This document shows positions 22,523-31,376 of a DNA stretch of 40,557 nt, piece after piece; positions within the stretch are counted from its first letter, which is position 1, and every line of letters begins with the position of its first letter. The position numbers and the translations under genes are program-made. Under the pieces are notes generated by a model. It saw only the letters and a list, made by a program, of their open reading frames with translations, was not told the DNA's origin and made no database searches. The DNA is from Candidatus Aminicenantota bacterium (lineage in GTDB: Bacteria > Acidobacteriota > Aminicenantia > S016-38): positions 1 to 40,557 of the forward strand of contig JALSNJ010000021.1 in assembly GCA_026987025.1 (NCBI GenBank). The letters are read 5' to 3'.

Positions 22523-23595
22523 AGGAAAGGGAAGTCCTGGAGAGGGTGGGCTTCGTCCTGGACGAAAAACAGCGTTCCGGCTCCTTCGTGCTCCTGGACA
22601 ATGAGGAAATAGCCTCCAATTACACCGAGGGGCTTACCTTCTACTCCATGGGAAAGGCTGTAAAGGAAATAAAAGGGGTGAAGGAGAAACTCTGGACCCT
22701 GGTCCCTGAGGACAAGGACAAATGGACCCGCAAAGCCGCTTCCGGCCCTCCCAGGGGTTATTTTATCCATGTGGCTAAGGGGGTTAAGGTGGAAAAGCCC
22801 CTCCAGGCCTGTTTTCTTATAGCCACCTCCCGGATGACCCAGACCACCCACAACCTGATAATCCTGGAGGACGGGGCAGAGCTTTACATAATAAACGGGT
22901 GTGCCACCGCCAGCTATATAAACGCCGGACTCCATATAGGAATAACGGAGATATTCGTTGGAAAAGGGGCCTTTCTTTCGTATACCATGATTCACGATTG
23001 GGCTTCCCAGGTGGAGGTGAGGCCCAGAACAGGGGTTTATGTCCAGGAGGGGGGAAAATTCGTTTCCAATTACATAACCATAAAGGAATCCAGGTTAACC
23101 CAGAGCTACCCGGAGGCCATAGTGGAAAGGAACGGGGCGGCCCAGTTCGCCAGCCTTGTCTTCGCTCCCCCCAATTCCCTTTACGACCTGGGAGCCAGGA
23201 TATACCTCAACGGGGAGGGAGCCCGGGGGGAGATAATCTCCAGGGCTATAAGCGGGGGGGGAAAGGTTTATTCCAAGGGGCATCTCATCGGTAATGCCCC
23301 GGGAATAAAAGCCCATATGAGCTGTGATGGACTTCTTCTCAACAGTCAGGGTTCCATCGTTGCCATTCCTGAGCTGGAGGCCAACCATCCGGAGGTGGAA
23401 ATGAGCCACGAAGCGGCGGTGGGGAAAATAGCCGAGGAGGAAATAGAATATCTCATGAGCAGGGGTTTTTCGCCGGAGGAGGCCAAATCTTTAATTATAA
23501 AGGGATTCCTTGACCCGAAAATTCTGGGCCTTCCACCGGCCTTAGAGGCGGAGGTGAACAAAACCATAGAAATGATAGGGGAGGGGAGCCTCTGA
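22498..23595 (+). CDS. sufB: SufB/SufD-like Fe-S scaffold protein (SmsB-type)
   Basis: This 365-residue protein has the SufBD right-handed beta-helix core (about 90-290). Runs such as HNLIILEDGAELYIINGC and KGAFLSYTMIHDW fit it, as do the end-cap motifs KGHLIGN, KAHMSCDGLLLNSQG and ELEANHPEVEMSHEAAVGKI. The last carries the conserved C-terminal His/Glu region used for cluster assembly. A helical C-terminus ends the protein. I start it at the ATG at 22498, which has AAGGAG eight nt upstream, not at the GTG three codons earlier. It is the only SufB/D protein here, so it probably forms a homodimer with SufC. The stop overlaps the CTG start of the next gene. Confidence 0.93.
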   Translation: MLEKDIILKEREVLERVGFVLDEKQRSGSFVLLDNEEIASNYTEGLTFYSMGKAVKEIKGVKEKLWTLVPEDKDKWTRKAASGPPRGYFIHVAKGVKVEKPLQACFLIATSRMTQTTHNLIILEDGAELYIINGCATASYINAGLHIGITEIFVGKGAFLSYTMIHDWASQVEVRPRTGVYVQEGGKFVSNYITIKESRLTQSYPEAIVERNGAAQFASLVFAPPNSLYDLGARIYLNGEGARGEIISRAISGGGKVYSKGHLIGNAPGIKAHMSCDGLLLNSQGSIVAIPELEANHPEVEMSHEAAVGKIAEEEIEYLMSRGFSPEEAKSLIIKGFLDPKILGLPPALEAEVNKTIEMIGEGSL

Positions 23596-24647
23596 AGGGC
23601 CTTTACATCCACATTCCCTTCTGCAGAAGCAAGTGCCCCTATTGCCACTTTTTTACCGTTCCTTACAAAGAGGAGCTTGAAAGGGAGTACATATCCGCTT
23701 TGCTCCATGAGGCGGAGGAATTTGCCTTCGCTTACGACAGCCTTTACCTTGGAGGGGGTACTCCCTCACTTCTGAGCCCGGACTCCTTTGTAAGAATAGC
23801 CCGTGAATTCCTGGGCCCCCCTGTAAAGGAAGCTTCCCTGGAAGTGAACCCTGAGGATTCCGTTGATTTTAAATTTTTGAGGGAGCTGGGGTTTAACCGG
23901 GTAAGCCTGGCTGCTGTCTCCTTCAGCGAAGTCATGCTCCGGCGATTGGGGAGGAAGCATCACCCCCGGGATGTTTTTCAAAGGGTGGAGGAGGCCAGGA
24001 CAGCGGGTTTTTCCAACATAAACCTTGACCTGCTGTTCGGTCTCCCTGGCCAGGGGTGGGAGGAGCTCAGCAGCGATCTTAAAACCGCCCTTTCCCTGGG
24101 GCCCCGCCACCTCAGCCTTTACCTTCTGGAGGTCCCCTCCTATTACCGGCCACCTCTTCCTATCCCCTCCGATGAAGAGCTCAGCAGGATGTATTATGCG
24201 GCGGTGGAATTCCTGGAGGAAGCGGGGCTGGCTCAATACGAAGTCTCCAATTTCGCTGTGGAGGGATACGAAAGCTATCACAATTTAAAATACTGGAAGT
24301 ATACGGATTATATAGGTCTGGGGCCAGGCGCTGCCAGTCTCCTCGGTTCCCTCAGGTGGGAGAACAAAAAATCCCTGAGCTCTTACTTAGGAAGAATCCG
24401 CAGGGGGGAACCCCCGGAAAGAACCTACCACCGACTTAGCCCGCAGGAGAGAGCAAAGGAAAAGGCCATGATGGGTCTTCGCCTGGTGGAAGGGGTTGAC
24501 CTCTGCGGAGAGGAGCCGGAGGCTGTGGAGAGAATAATGTCCAGGGCCCGGGAGTACCCGGAATTTTTCGTGGTAAGGGGGTGCCACCTCCTACTCCGTC
24601 GTCGCTACTTTTTCATCATGAATTCCCTTCTGGCATCCATACTATGA
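23592..24647 (+). CDS. hemW: HemW-like radical SAM protein (coproporphyrinogen III oxidase family)
   Basis: The frame needed for the radical-SAM N-terminus begins at a CTG (23592-23594) that overlaps the SufB TGA. From there it reads (M)KGLYIHIPFCRSKCPYC, with cluster ligands C11, C15 and C18. Starting at the next conventional codon, TTG at 23700, would delete the cluster. No ATG, GTG or TTG lies between. GGGGAGGGG upstream can serve as ribosome binding site. SAM-binding LYLGGGTPSLL and VEVNPED-like (LEVNPEDS) motifs follow, and the HemW C-terminal domain is complete at 351 residues. HemW homologues are heme chaperones or methyltransferase-like enzymes; coproporphyrinogen oxidase activity is not implied. 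Confidence 0.9.
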   Translation: MKGLYIHIPFCRSKCPYCHFFTVPYKEELEREYISALLHEAEEFAFAYDSLYLGGGTPSLLSPDSFVRIAREFLGPPVKEASLEVNPEDSVDFKFLRELGFNRVSLAAVSFSEVMLRRLGRKHHPRDVFQRVEEARTAGFSNINLDLLFGLPGQGWEELSSDLKTALSLGPRHLSLYLLEVPSYYRPPLPIPSDEELSRMYYAAVEFLEEAGLAQYEVSNFAVEGYESYHNLKYWKYTDYIGLGPGAASLLGSLRWENKKSLSSYLGRIRRGEPPERTYHRLSPQERAKEKAMMGLRLVEGVDLCGEEPEAVERIMSRAREYPEFFVVRGCHLLLRRRYFFIMNSLLASIL

Positions 24648-24767
24648 GTTTTAGGTCTTTTCCATCCTTTAATCTCATTTAACAGGTTTCTTTTCATAGA
24701 GAAATTTTCTGAACTTTTATCTGGAGGATTCGTAAAAATTTTAATAAGACCTTAATAAGGAGGAGCC
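24648..24767 (+). other. AT-rich intergenic region before the VPS10-like gene
   Basis: A 120-nt AT-rich gap. It ends in AATAAGGAGGAGCC, a strong ribosome binding site for the gene at 24768. A TTTTAAT (about 24739-24745) may be a -10 box. I see no terminator for the HemW operon and no small gene. Confidence 0.4.
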
Positions 24768-27700
24768 ATGCGTAATGGTCTCCGTTATTTTGCCTTATTT
24801 TTAACAATGGCATTAATGGTTTTTCCTTCTCCCTCCAGGAAAGGCCCCGATGTAAAAAATCTCCTCTCCTCCATGAAGTGGAGAAACATAGGCCCAGCCA
24901 TTATGGGAGGAAGGACGGTGGACTTCGCCGTGGTTGAATCCAATCCATCCATAATTTACGCAGCCATGGGGCCCAGCGGGCTCTGGAAAAGCACCAACGC
25001 GGGCATTACCTGGAAACCGATTTTTGATAATCAGAAGGTGATATCGGTGGGGGCAGTAGCCGTTTCCCAATCCAATCCAGATATAGTCTGGGTGGGAACT
25101 GGGGAGGCCACATGCAGGAACAGCGTTTCCGTTGGCAATGGGGTTTACAAATCCGAGGATGGGGGCAAGACCTGGAGGCACATGGGCCTGGACGACACGG
25201 AGCATATCTCCAGAATAGTTATAGACCCCAAGAATCCCGATGTGGTTTATGTGGCAGCCATGGGTCATCTCTGGGGAAAAAACAAAGCCCGGGGGGTTTA
25301 CAAGACCACCGACGGTGGAAGAACCTGGCATAAGGTTCTCTTCATCGGAGACGATGTTGGGATTGCTGACCTTGTAATGGACCCCTCCAACAACCTTATA
25401 CTTTATGCTGCGGCCTACCAGCACGGCAGGAAGCCCTATTATTTTTACAGCGGCGGTCCTCTCAGCGGAATATACAAAACCACCAATGGAGGTAGAACCT
25501 GGAAAAAACTCACCAGGAGACTTCCCCAGGGTCCCACCGGGAGAATAGCTCTGGCAGTTTCCCGTTCCAAGCCCAATGTGGTTTACGCCATAGTGGAAAA
25601 TAAAAATGGAGGGATCTTCCGCTCCGAGGACAAGGGGGAAACCTGGAGGAAGATGGGGGATGTTAAGGTTTTAAACAGGGTTAATTCAAGGCCCTTTTAT
25701 TTCAGCCGAATTGCAGTGGATCCCCGAAATGACCTCGTCCTTTACTCGGCTTCCTTCAGCCTTTATAAATCCGAAGACGGTGGAAAAACTTTTAAACGCA
25801 TCTCCAGGGGGATTCATCCCGACCACCACGCCATATGGATTGACCCCTGGGACCCGAACCACATTATAGACGGCAACGATGGGGGAATAGACATAAGCTG
25901 GGACGGCGGCAAGACCTGGTACGATGTAAAGAGCATCCCCGCCGCAGAGGTTTACCATGTGGGTTTTGATACCAAAAGACCCTACAATGTTTTTTGCGGT
26001 CTTCAGGACAATGGAAGCTGGTTGGGTCCCAGCAACTCCAAAGAATGGGGTGGGATAATGAATCACCACTGGAGGCCCATAGGGGGTGGGGATGGTTTCT
26101 ATACCCTGAGCCCTTCCGACAACCCGGATATAGTTTATGCTGAATCTCAGACCGGGGAGATAATCAGGGTGGAGCTAAAAAGAGGGGTTTCTCAGGGCAT
26201 AAGGCCGGAAGCTCCCTGGGAGAAGGAACCCTACCGTTTCAACTGGAACACTCCCATACTTATATCCCCCCACGACCCCAAAATAGTTTACCTGGGAGCC
26301 AATTACCTTTTCCGCTCCAGGGACGGGGGAAGGACCTGGGAGAGAATAAGCCCGGACCTTACCACCAACGACCCCAAGAAGATAATTGATTCTGGTGGTC
26401 CCATAACCCCCGATAACACCGGAGCAGAGGTTCATTGTACCATTTACGCCATAGCAGAATCTTACCTTGAACCCGGCGTTCTATGGGTGGGCACCGACGA
26501 TGGCAACCTTCAGCTTAGCCGGGACGGGGGTAAAACCTGGACTAACTTGATAAAGAACATAAAGGGACTTCCTCCCAACAGCTGGGTTTCATCCATTGAA
26601 CCCTCGCATTTTAGAAAAGGTACCGTCTATGTGACCTTTGATCGGCACAGAAGCGATGATTTTGCTCCCTATGTTTATGTGACAAACGATTACGGAAAAC
26701 ACTGGAAATCCATATCCTCCAATCTACCCTCCTACGGTTATGTTCATGTTATAAGGGAGGATCCCTTTAATGAGAACATTTTGTATGTGGGGACCGAGTT
26801 CGGCATATTCATCAGTCTGAATAAAGGAAAAAGCTGGATAAGGTTCAACAACAACTTGCCGACGGTGGCTGTGAGGGATATAGCAATACATCCCAGGGAG
26901 CACGACCTAATAATTGGGACCCACGGCCGGGGCGTCTGGATAATGGACGATATAACACCTATAGAGAAGCTTTCTCAAGCCCTGTCCCAGCCCGCCTACC
27001 TCTTCCCCATAAGGGATTCGGAGATGTTCTATCCCAGGGTGTCCGGCGAATTCTACGGGAGAGCGGAATTTGCCGGGCAAAATCCACCCTTCGGCGCAAT
27101 AATTTACTTTTACCTCGCCAGCAAACCCAAAAAGGTCGCAGTGAACATCTACGATCAGGAAGGAAAGGAAATCAGAACCCTGAAGCTTAAAAAGATAGGC
27201 AAGGGTTTGAACAGAGTGGTATGGGACCTTCGCTATCCCACCCCGGCGGAGAACCTTCCCGAAGAAATTAAGAATCTCCTGAAGGAAGTGGGTATGAGAG
27301 GGCCCAGAGGACCCTTTGTTCTTCCCGGCACCTATACGGTGGAGCTTTCCGTGGACGGCAAGAAATTCACCCAAAAGCTCAGGGTTTATCCTGACCCCAC
27401 CCAGGACTATCCTCTGGAAGAAAGGAAGATAAAGCTTAAATACAGCCGTCAGGCCGGAGAGCTGCTCAATCAGGTTTTCATTATCGGAGCCACGGTTAAG
27501 GAAGTTTCCTCGCAGCTGGAGGCCCTGGATAAAGTTCTTAAAGGAAGAAAGAACCTTCCCAGGGAGATCAAGGACAAACTGGCGGAGATAAAGAAGAAAT
27601 TCCAGCCCCTGAAAAAGGAATTCTCCTATGGGGAGGTCATGTTCTACAGATTTTCTCTCAAGGACCTCTTAAGGGGAGGAAGCCTTCCGATGAAGATTTT

Positions 27701-27911
27701 CTCCCTTTACGGCAGCATCTCCGGGTATCCCGGCGTTCCCACCCGGACACAGATAGAGCAAATCCATCAGCTCTCCACTGCCCTGGAAAAGAGGAAAGAA
27801 GCCCTGACCGGGCTCCTCGGTGAGGACCTCCGTCAGCTGAATTCCCTGCTTTTGAAGCACAAAATACCTTTCGTGAAAATTCCTGAACTTTTCGCTGGCA
27901 GTGATAAATAG
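24768..27911 (+). CDS. Secreted VPS10/BNR-repeat (Asp-box) propeller protein
   Basis: A 1047-residue secreted protein with signal peptide (LRYFALFLTMALMVFPS). Residues ~35-730 carry about eleven Asp-box turns of the type SxDGGxTW (for example KSEDGGKTW, KTTDGGRTW, RSRDGGRTW, LSRDGGKTW). This indicates one large ten-bladed VPS10-like or two tandem propellers. Then comes a FlgD-like beta-sandwich (KKVAVNIYDQEGKEI, about 785-870), and a helical C-terminus (QLEALDKVLKGRKNLPREIK) of unknown role. Such proteins are often called glycosyl hydrolase-like or sortilin-like in environmental bacteria, but none of the Asp boxes is a catalytic residue. It is transcribed alone from an SD-containing leader. 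Confidence 0.92.
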   Translation: MRNGLRYFALFLTMALMVFPSPSRKGPDVKNLLSSMKWRNIGPAIMGGRTVDFAVVESNPSIIYAAMGPSGLWKSTNAGITWKPIFDNQKVISVGAVAVSQSNPDIVWVGTGEATCRNSVSVGNGVYKSEDGGKTWRHMGLDDTEHISRIVIDPKNPDVVYVAAMGHLWGKNKARGVYKTTDGGRTWHKVLFIGDDVGIADLVMDPSNNLILYAAAYQHGRKPYYFYSGGPLSGIYKTTNGGRTWKKLTRRLPQGPTGRIALAVSRSKPNVVYAIVENKNGGIFRSEDKGETWRKMGDVKVLNRVNSRPFYFSRIAVDPRNDLVLYSASFSLYKSEDGGKTFKRISRGIHPDHHAIWIDPWDPNHIIDGNDGGIDISWDGGKTWYDVKSIPAAEVYHVGFDTKRPYNVFCGLQDNGSWLGPSNSKEWGGIMNHHWRPIGGGDGFYTLSPSDNPDIVYAESQTGEIIRVELKRGVSQGIRPEAPWEKEPYRFNWNTPILISPHDPKIVYLGANYLFRSRDGGRTWERISPDLTTNDPKKIIDSGGPITPDNTGAEVHCTIYAIAESYLEPGVLWVGTDDGNLQLSRDGGKTWTNLIKNIKGLPPNSWVSSIEPSHFRKGTVYVTFDRHRSDDFAPYVYVTNDYGKHWKSISSNLPSYGYVHVIREDPFNENILYVGTEFGIFISLNKGKSWIRFNNNLPTVAVRDIAIHPREHDLIIGTHGRGVWIMDDITPIEKLSQALSQPAYLFPIRDSEMFYPRVSGEFYGRAEFAGQNPPFGAIIYFYLASKPKKVAVNIYDQEGKEIRTLKLKKIGKGLNRVVWDLRYPTPAENLPEEIKNLLKEVGMRGPRGPFVLPGTYTVELSVDGKKFTQKLRVYPDPTQDYPLEERKIKLKYSRQAGELLNQVFIIGATVKEVSSQLEALDKVLKGRKNLPREIKDKLAEIKKKFQPLKKEFSYGEVMFYRFSLKDLLRGGSLPMKIFSLYGSISGYPGVPTRTQIEQIHQLSTALEKRKEALTGLLGEDLRQLNSLLLKHKIPFVKIPELFAGSDK

Positions 27912-28081
27912 ATTTTCTCCGGGGTTTCGGTTTTTTATCCTACTCAAATCTGACCTTTTACTTGAGATAGAGATTTTGCCTTATACAGGCAGAAAAAGTG
28001 AGGCTTTCCAGCTCCGGGGTTAAAGTTTGCATTGGACTTTGCCCCCTGGCTTTGCTTTAATTATTTTCTCAGGAGGGTAAA
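27912..28081 (+). other. Intergenic region before the alpha-mannosidase
   Basis: This 170-nt gap holds a short CCG/CGG hairpin with a T6 tract (27919-27936), a weak terminator candidate for the VPS10-like gene. It also holds the alpha-mannosidase promoter listed separately. CTCCGGGGTT occurs twice (27918 and 28012), probably by chance. Confidence 0.35.
28032..28061 (+). promoter_or_regulatory. Promoter of the alpha-mannosidase/SSS operon
   Basis: TTGGAC (28032-28037), an 18-bp spacer and TTTAAT (28056-28061), then a ~20-nt leader with CAGGAGGG before the ATG at 28082. This is a normal leadered promoter. Confidence 0.6.
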
Positions 28082-31000
28082 ATGAAAAGGGTTTTTGCCA
28101 TTTTATCCCTTTTAATCCTCGGAAACTGGGTTTTTTCCATGGATGACCTGAAGGGGGCCAGGAACTACCTTTCGGAAATTGAAAAGGAGATAAACACCTC
28201 CCTGGAGTCCTGGAGCTATTCCCGCGAAGGAAAGCAGTGGAAAGGCTACGAGCCGGGCTCCTATCTCGGGATGCAGAAGTTTTACCTCAGGACGGGGTTC
28301 CGTTTCAAAAAGGTCCTGGCCGGGGTCAGGGTAGAGGGCTCTGAAGCTCAGCTTAACCTTGAACTCAGGGTCCGGGGCCTGGTGAGGATTTCGGTGTTCC
28401 TTGACGGGAAGAAATTAAAATCCTTTACAGTGAATGCTGGCGATGGAACCCCTCTTTCAAGAGCGATTTCGGTTCCTCTTGGAAAGTCCGATGGCTCCTC
28501 CCATCAACTGGTGCTGGAGGTTTTCAACGAGGGCTTCCTTCCCCCCAGGGGAAATTACTGGCCTCCCAGAAAGGAGCTTCCTCCAGAGGAGGGCATATAT
28601 TTTTCCCTGAGAAAGGCGGAGGTTTTCTATCCGGAGGCTCAGGAGGAGCTTCGGATTGTGAGGGACTGGATAGATTCTATGAAGGTGGCCTACCTTCTGC
28701 TGAATCCCGTTCTCCTACGTTATACCTTTACGGGGAAGCCCTATAAGATAAAGGACCTGAGGAGGGTTGATAGGAAGAAAATCAGAAGGCTGAACCGCCA
28801 GTGGGTTAAGGCAGTCATGAGTTTTAACCTGGGGGCTATGAGGAGGGGGGACAGCTCAGCCCTGCTCTCCTCCATAGAGCGTTCCTACAGGATCTCCGAG
28901 GAGCTATCCCGCTACGCCAGGACCTTCCAGCTCTTCATAGTGGGAAATGCCCACATTGATGTGGCTTGGCTCTGGAGGATTTACGAGACCATGCGTGTGG
29001 CCCGAAACACCTTTTATACGGTTATAAAGAACATGGCTGAGTACCCGGAGCTCCGCTATGCCCAGAGCTCCGCCATCATGTACCAGTGGATGGAAGAATA
29101 CTTCCCGGAGGTCTTTGAAGCCATACGGGAGAAGGTTAAGGAGGGTAAGTGGGAGATAGTGGGGGGTATGTGGCTGGAGCCCGACTGCAACCTTATATCC
29201 GGAGAAAGCTGGGTCCGTCAGATACTCTACGGAAAGAGGTATTTCAGGGATAAATTCGGGGTGGATGTGAAGGTCGGCTGGAACATAGATTCCTTCGGCT
29301 ACAACTGGAATATGCCCCAGATCTACAGAAAAAGCGGCATAGATTACTTCGTCACACAGAAGATCTGGTGGAACGATACCACCGTATTTCCCTATTATGT
29401 TTTCTGGTGGGAAGGGGTGGACGGTACCAGGATACTCTCCTATTTCCCCCCTGTGGGCTATACTTCCCGCCTGAGGCTTATTGAAACCGTCAAGGCCCTT
29501 TCCACCTACGAGGCCACCACCGGGTACAAAAAGGCCCTTATCCTCTATGGGATGGGAGACCACGGAGGAGGACCCAATCGGGAAATACTCAACAGGGTAA
29601 GGCACTACGCTGAGCTTAAGATAAGTCCGCAATTCATACATTCCACCTCCGTGGATTTTCTGAAGAACATTGAGAGGGACCTGGGAAATTCCATTCCTGT
29701 CTGGCGAGATGAGCTTTACTTAGAGTACCACCGGGGAACCTACACCACCCATTCCGAGATAAAGAAAAACAACCGCCGAAGCGAGGCCATGCTTTCCACA
29801 ACGGAGAAGCTGGCTTCCTTGGCCTATCTTTTCGGGAAGGACTATCCCTCCGCCGATTTCCTCAGGGCCTGGAAGCTGGTTATGACCAATCAGTTCCACG
29901 ACATACTTCCCGGCTCCGGCATAACATCCATATACCGGGACGCCATGGAGTTTTACCGCAGGGCCTTTAAAATTTTAGGAAGGATAAAGAGTTCCTCGGC
30001 CCGATACCTTTTCTCCCGGGTGAATACTGAGGTAAAGGGCTTGCCTCTGGTGGTGTTTAACCCCCTTTCATGGGAGAGGAAGGACTATGTAAAGGCGAAG
30101 CTTCCCAGGGAGCTTCAAGGAAAATTCCTGGTGCTGAGGGATCCCCGGGGAAAGGTTCATCCGTGCGAGGTTTTCCAGGAGGAGGGTGAGCTTTACCTGG
30201 GCTTCATAGCGGAGGTACCGGCCCTGGGATATGTGGTTTATTCCTTGGAGGAGGGGAAGAACCATCTGGCTACGAACCTTCGAGCCAGGGATTATGTTCT
30301 GGAGAACGCCTATTATCGGGTGAAAGTCAATCCCCGGACCGGGAATATTTCCAGCCTCTATTACAAGAGGCTGGGAAAGGAATTCATTCCCTCCGGAAGG
30401 GAGGGAAACCTCCTTCAGGTCTGGGAGGACATACCGGAAAGGTGGGATGCCTGGAACATAGGATACACCGGAAGAATGTGGGAGATAAACCGGGCCGATA
30501 GCGTAAAGTTGATACACTTATCTCCAGTGAGGGCCGTTATAAGGGTTAAAAAGAGCTTTCTCGGTCTTTCCAAGAGTCGTTATTCTCCCACCGAGGACTT
30601 TCCCTCTTCCTTCTTCGTTCAGGACATAACCCTTTATGCCGGGCTTGACAGGGTAGATATAAAAATGAAAGCAGATTGGTGGGAAAATCACATGTTTTTG
30701 AAGGTGGCTTTTCCGGTTTCGGTAAGGAGCGAGAGGGCCGCCTACGAAATCCCCTTTGCGGCTATAGAAAGGACCACGAAAATGCAAACCCCATGGGAGA
30801 AGGCCAGGTTTGAGGTTCCAGCCCACCGGTGGGCTGACCTTTCAGACGGCAAAGCCGGGATTTCACTTCTGAACGATTCCAAGTACGGATACGACATACA
30901 CGGAAATGTGATGAAACTTTCCCTTTTGAGGTCTCCACTCTGGCCTGACCCCACCGCAGACCGTGGTAAGCACAGCTTTACCTATTCCCTCTACGCACAC

Positions 31001-31366
31001 CCCGGCACCTGGGCTCAGTCCCACACGGTGGAAAGGGGATACGAGCTGAATCAGCCCCTCCTGGCCTTTCTCGTGGGAAAACATCCCGGAAAGCTTCCCC
31101 GTAGGGTCTCCTTCTTTTCCCTCTCTTCTTCAGGCATAATTCTGGATACGGTGAAAAAGGCAGAGGATGACGGGGCTTTAGTGCTTCGCCTTTACGAGTC
31201 CAAGGGAAAACCTGAGGAGGTGGTCCTTACGCTTTACAAAATCCCCAGGGGAGTCTGGGAGACAAATTTAATGGAGGAGAATCCCGTTCCCCTGGGCTTC
31301 AAAGGAAGGGAGGTTCCTCTCAAGTTTAAAAAATTTGAAATAAAAACCCTCAAAATAAAGTTCTGA
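28082..31366 (+). CDS. Secreted GH38 alpha-mannosidase
   Basis: A 1094-residue glycosidase of family 38 that removes alpha-linked mannose. A signal peptide (KRVFAILSLLILGNWVFS) is followed by a beta-rich N-terminal domain (about 50-185). The catalytic domain starts near residue 280. Zinc ligands are H291 and D293 (NAHIDVAW), the nucleophile is D403 (WNIDSFGYN), and H494 (GDHGGGPNRE) is the further zinc ligand. The helical domain (about 560-640) and large C-terminal beta-sandwiches complete the family layout. Secretion is unusual compared with cytoplasmic bacterial GH38 enzymes such as MngB. It heads an operon with an SSS transporter 10 nt downstream, so the released sugar may be imported by it (inference). 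Confidence 0.95.
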   Translation: MKRVFAILSLLILGNWVFSMDDLKGARNYLSEIEKEINTSLESWSYSREGKQWKGYEPGSYLGMQKFYLRTGFRFKKVLAGVRVEGSEAQLNLELRVRGLVRISVFLDGKKLKSFTVNAGDGTPLSRAISVPLGKSDGSSHQLVLEVFNEGFLPPRGNYWPPRKELPPEEGIYFSLRKAEVFYPEAQEELRIVRDWIDSMKVAYLLLNPVLLRYTFTGKPYKIKDLRRVDRKKIRRLNRQWVKAVMSFNLGAMRRGDSSALLSSIERSYRISEELSRYARTFQLFIVGNAHIDVAWLWRIYETMRVARNTFYTVIKNMAEYPELRYAQSSAIMYQWMEEYFPEVFEAIREKVKEGKWEIVGGMWLEPDCNLISGESWVRQILYGKRYFRDKFGVDVKVGWNIDSFGYNWNMPQIYRKSGIDYFVTQKIWWNDTTVFPYYVFWWEGVDGTRILSYFPPVGYTSRLRLIETVKALSTYEATTGYKKALILYGMGDHGGGPNREILNRVRHYAELKISPQFIHSTSVDFLKNIERDLGNSIPVWRDELYLEYHRGTYTTHSEIKKNNRRSEAMLSTTEKLASLAYLFGKDYPSADFLRAWKLVMTNQFHDILPGSGITSIYRDAMEFYRRAFKILGRIKSSSARYLFSRVNTEVKGLPLVVFNPLSWERKDYVKAKLPRELQGKFLVLRDPRGKVHPCEVFQEEGELYLGFIAEVPALGYVVYSLEEGKNHLATNLRARDYVLENAYYRVKVNPRTGNISSLYYKRLGKEFIPSGREGNLLQVWEDIPERWDAWNIGYTGRMWEINRADSVKLIHLSPVRAVIRVKKSFLGLSKSRYSPTEDFPSSFFVQDITLYAGLDRVDIKMKADWWENHMFLKVAFPVSVRSERAAYEIPFAAIERTTKMQTPWEKARFEVPAHRWADLSDGKAGISLLNDSKYGYDIHGNVMKLSLLRSPLWPDPTADRGKHSFTYSLYAHPGTWAQSHTVERGYELNQPLLAFLVGKHPGKLPRRVSFFSLSSSGIILDTVKKAEDDGALVLRLYESKGKPEEVVLTLYKIPRGVWETNLMEENPVPLGFKGREVPLKFKKFEIKTLKIKF

Positions 31367-31376
31367 GGAGAGGCCC

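Noticed and set aside
27919-27936. Terminator after the VPS10-like gene
   Set aside because: There is a T6 tract, but the stem is only 3 bp (CCG/CGG), so I do not call it a terminator.
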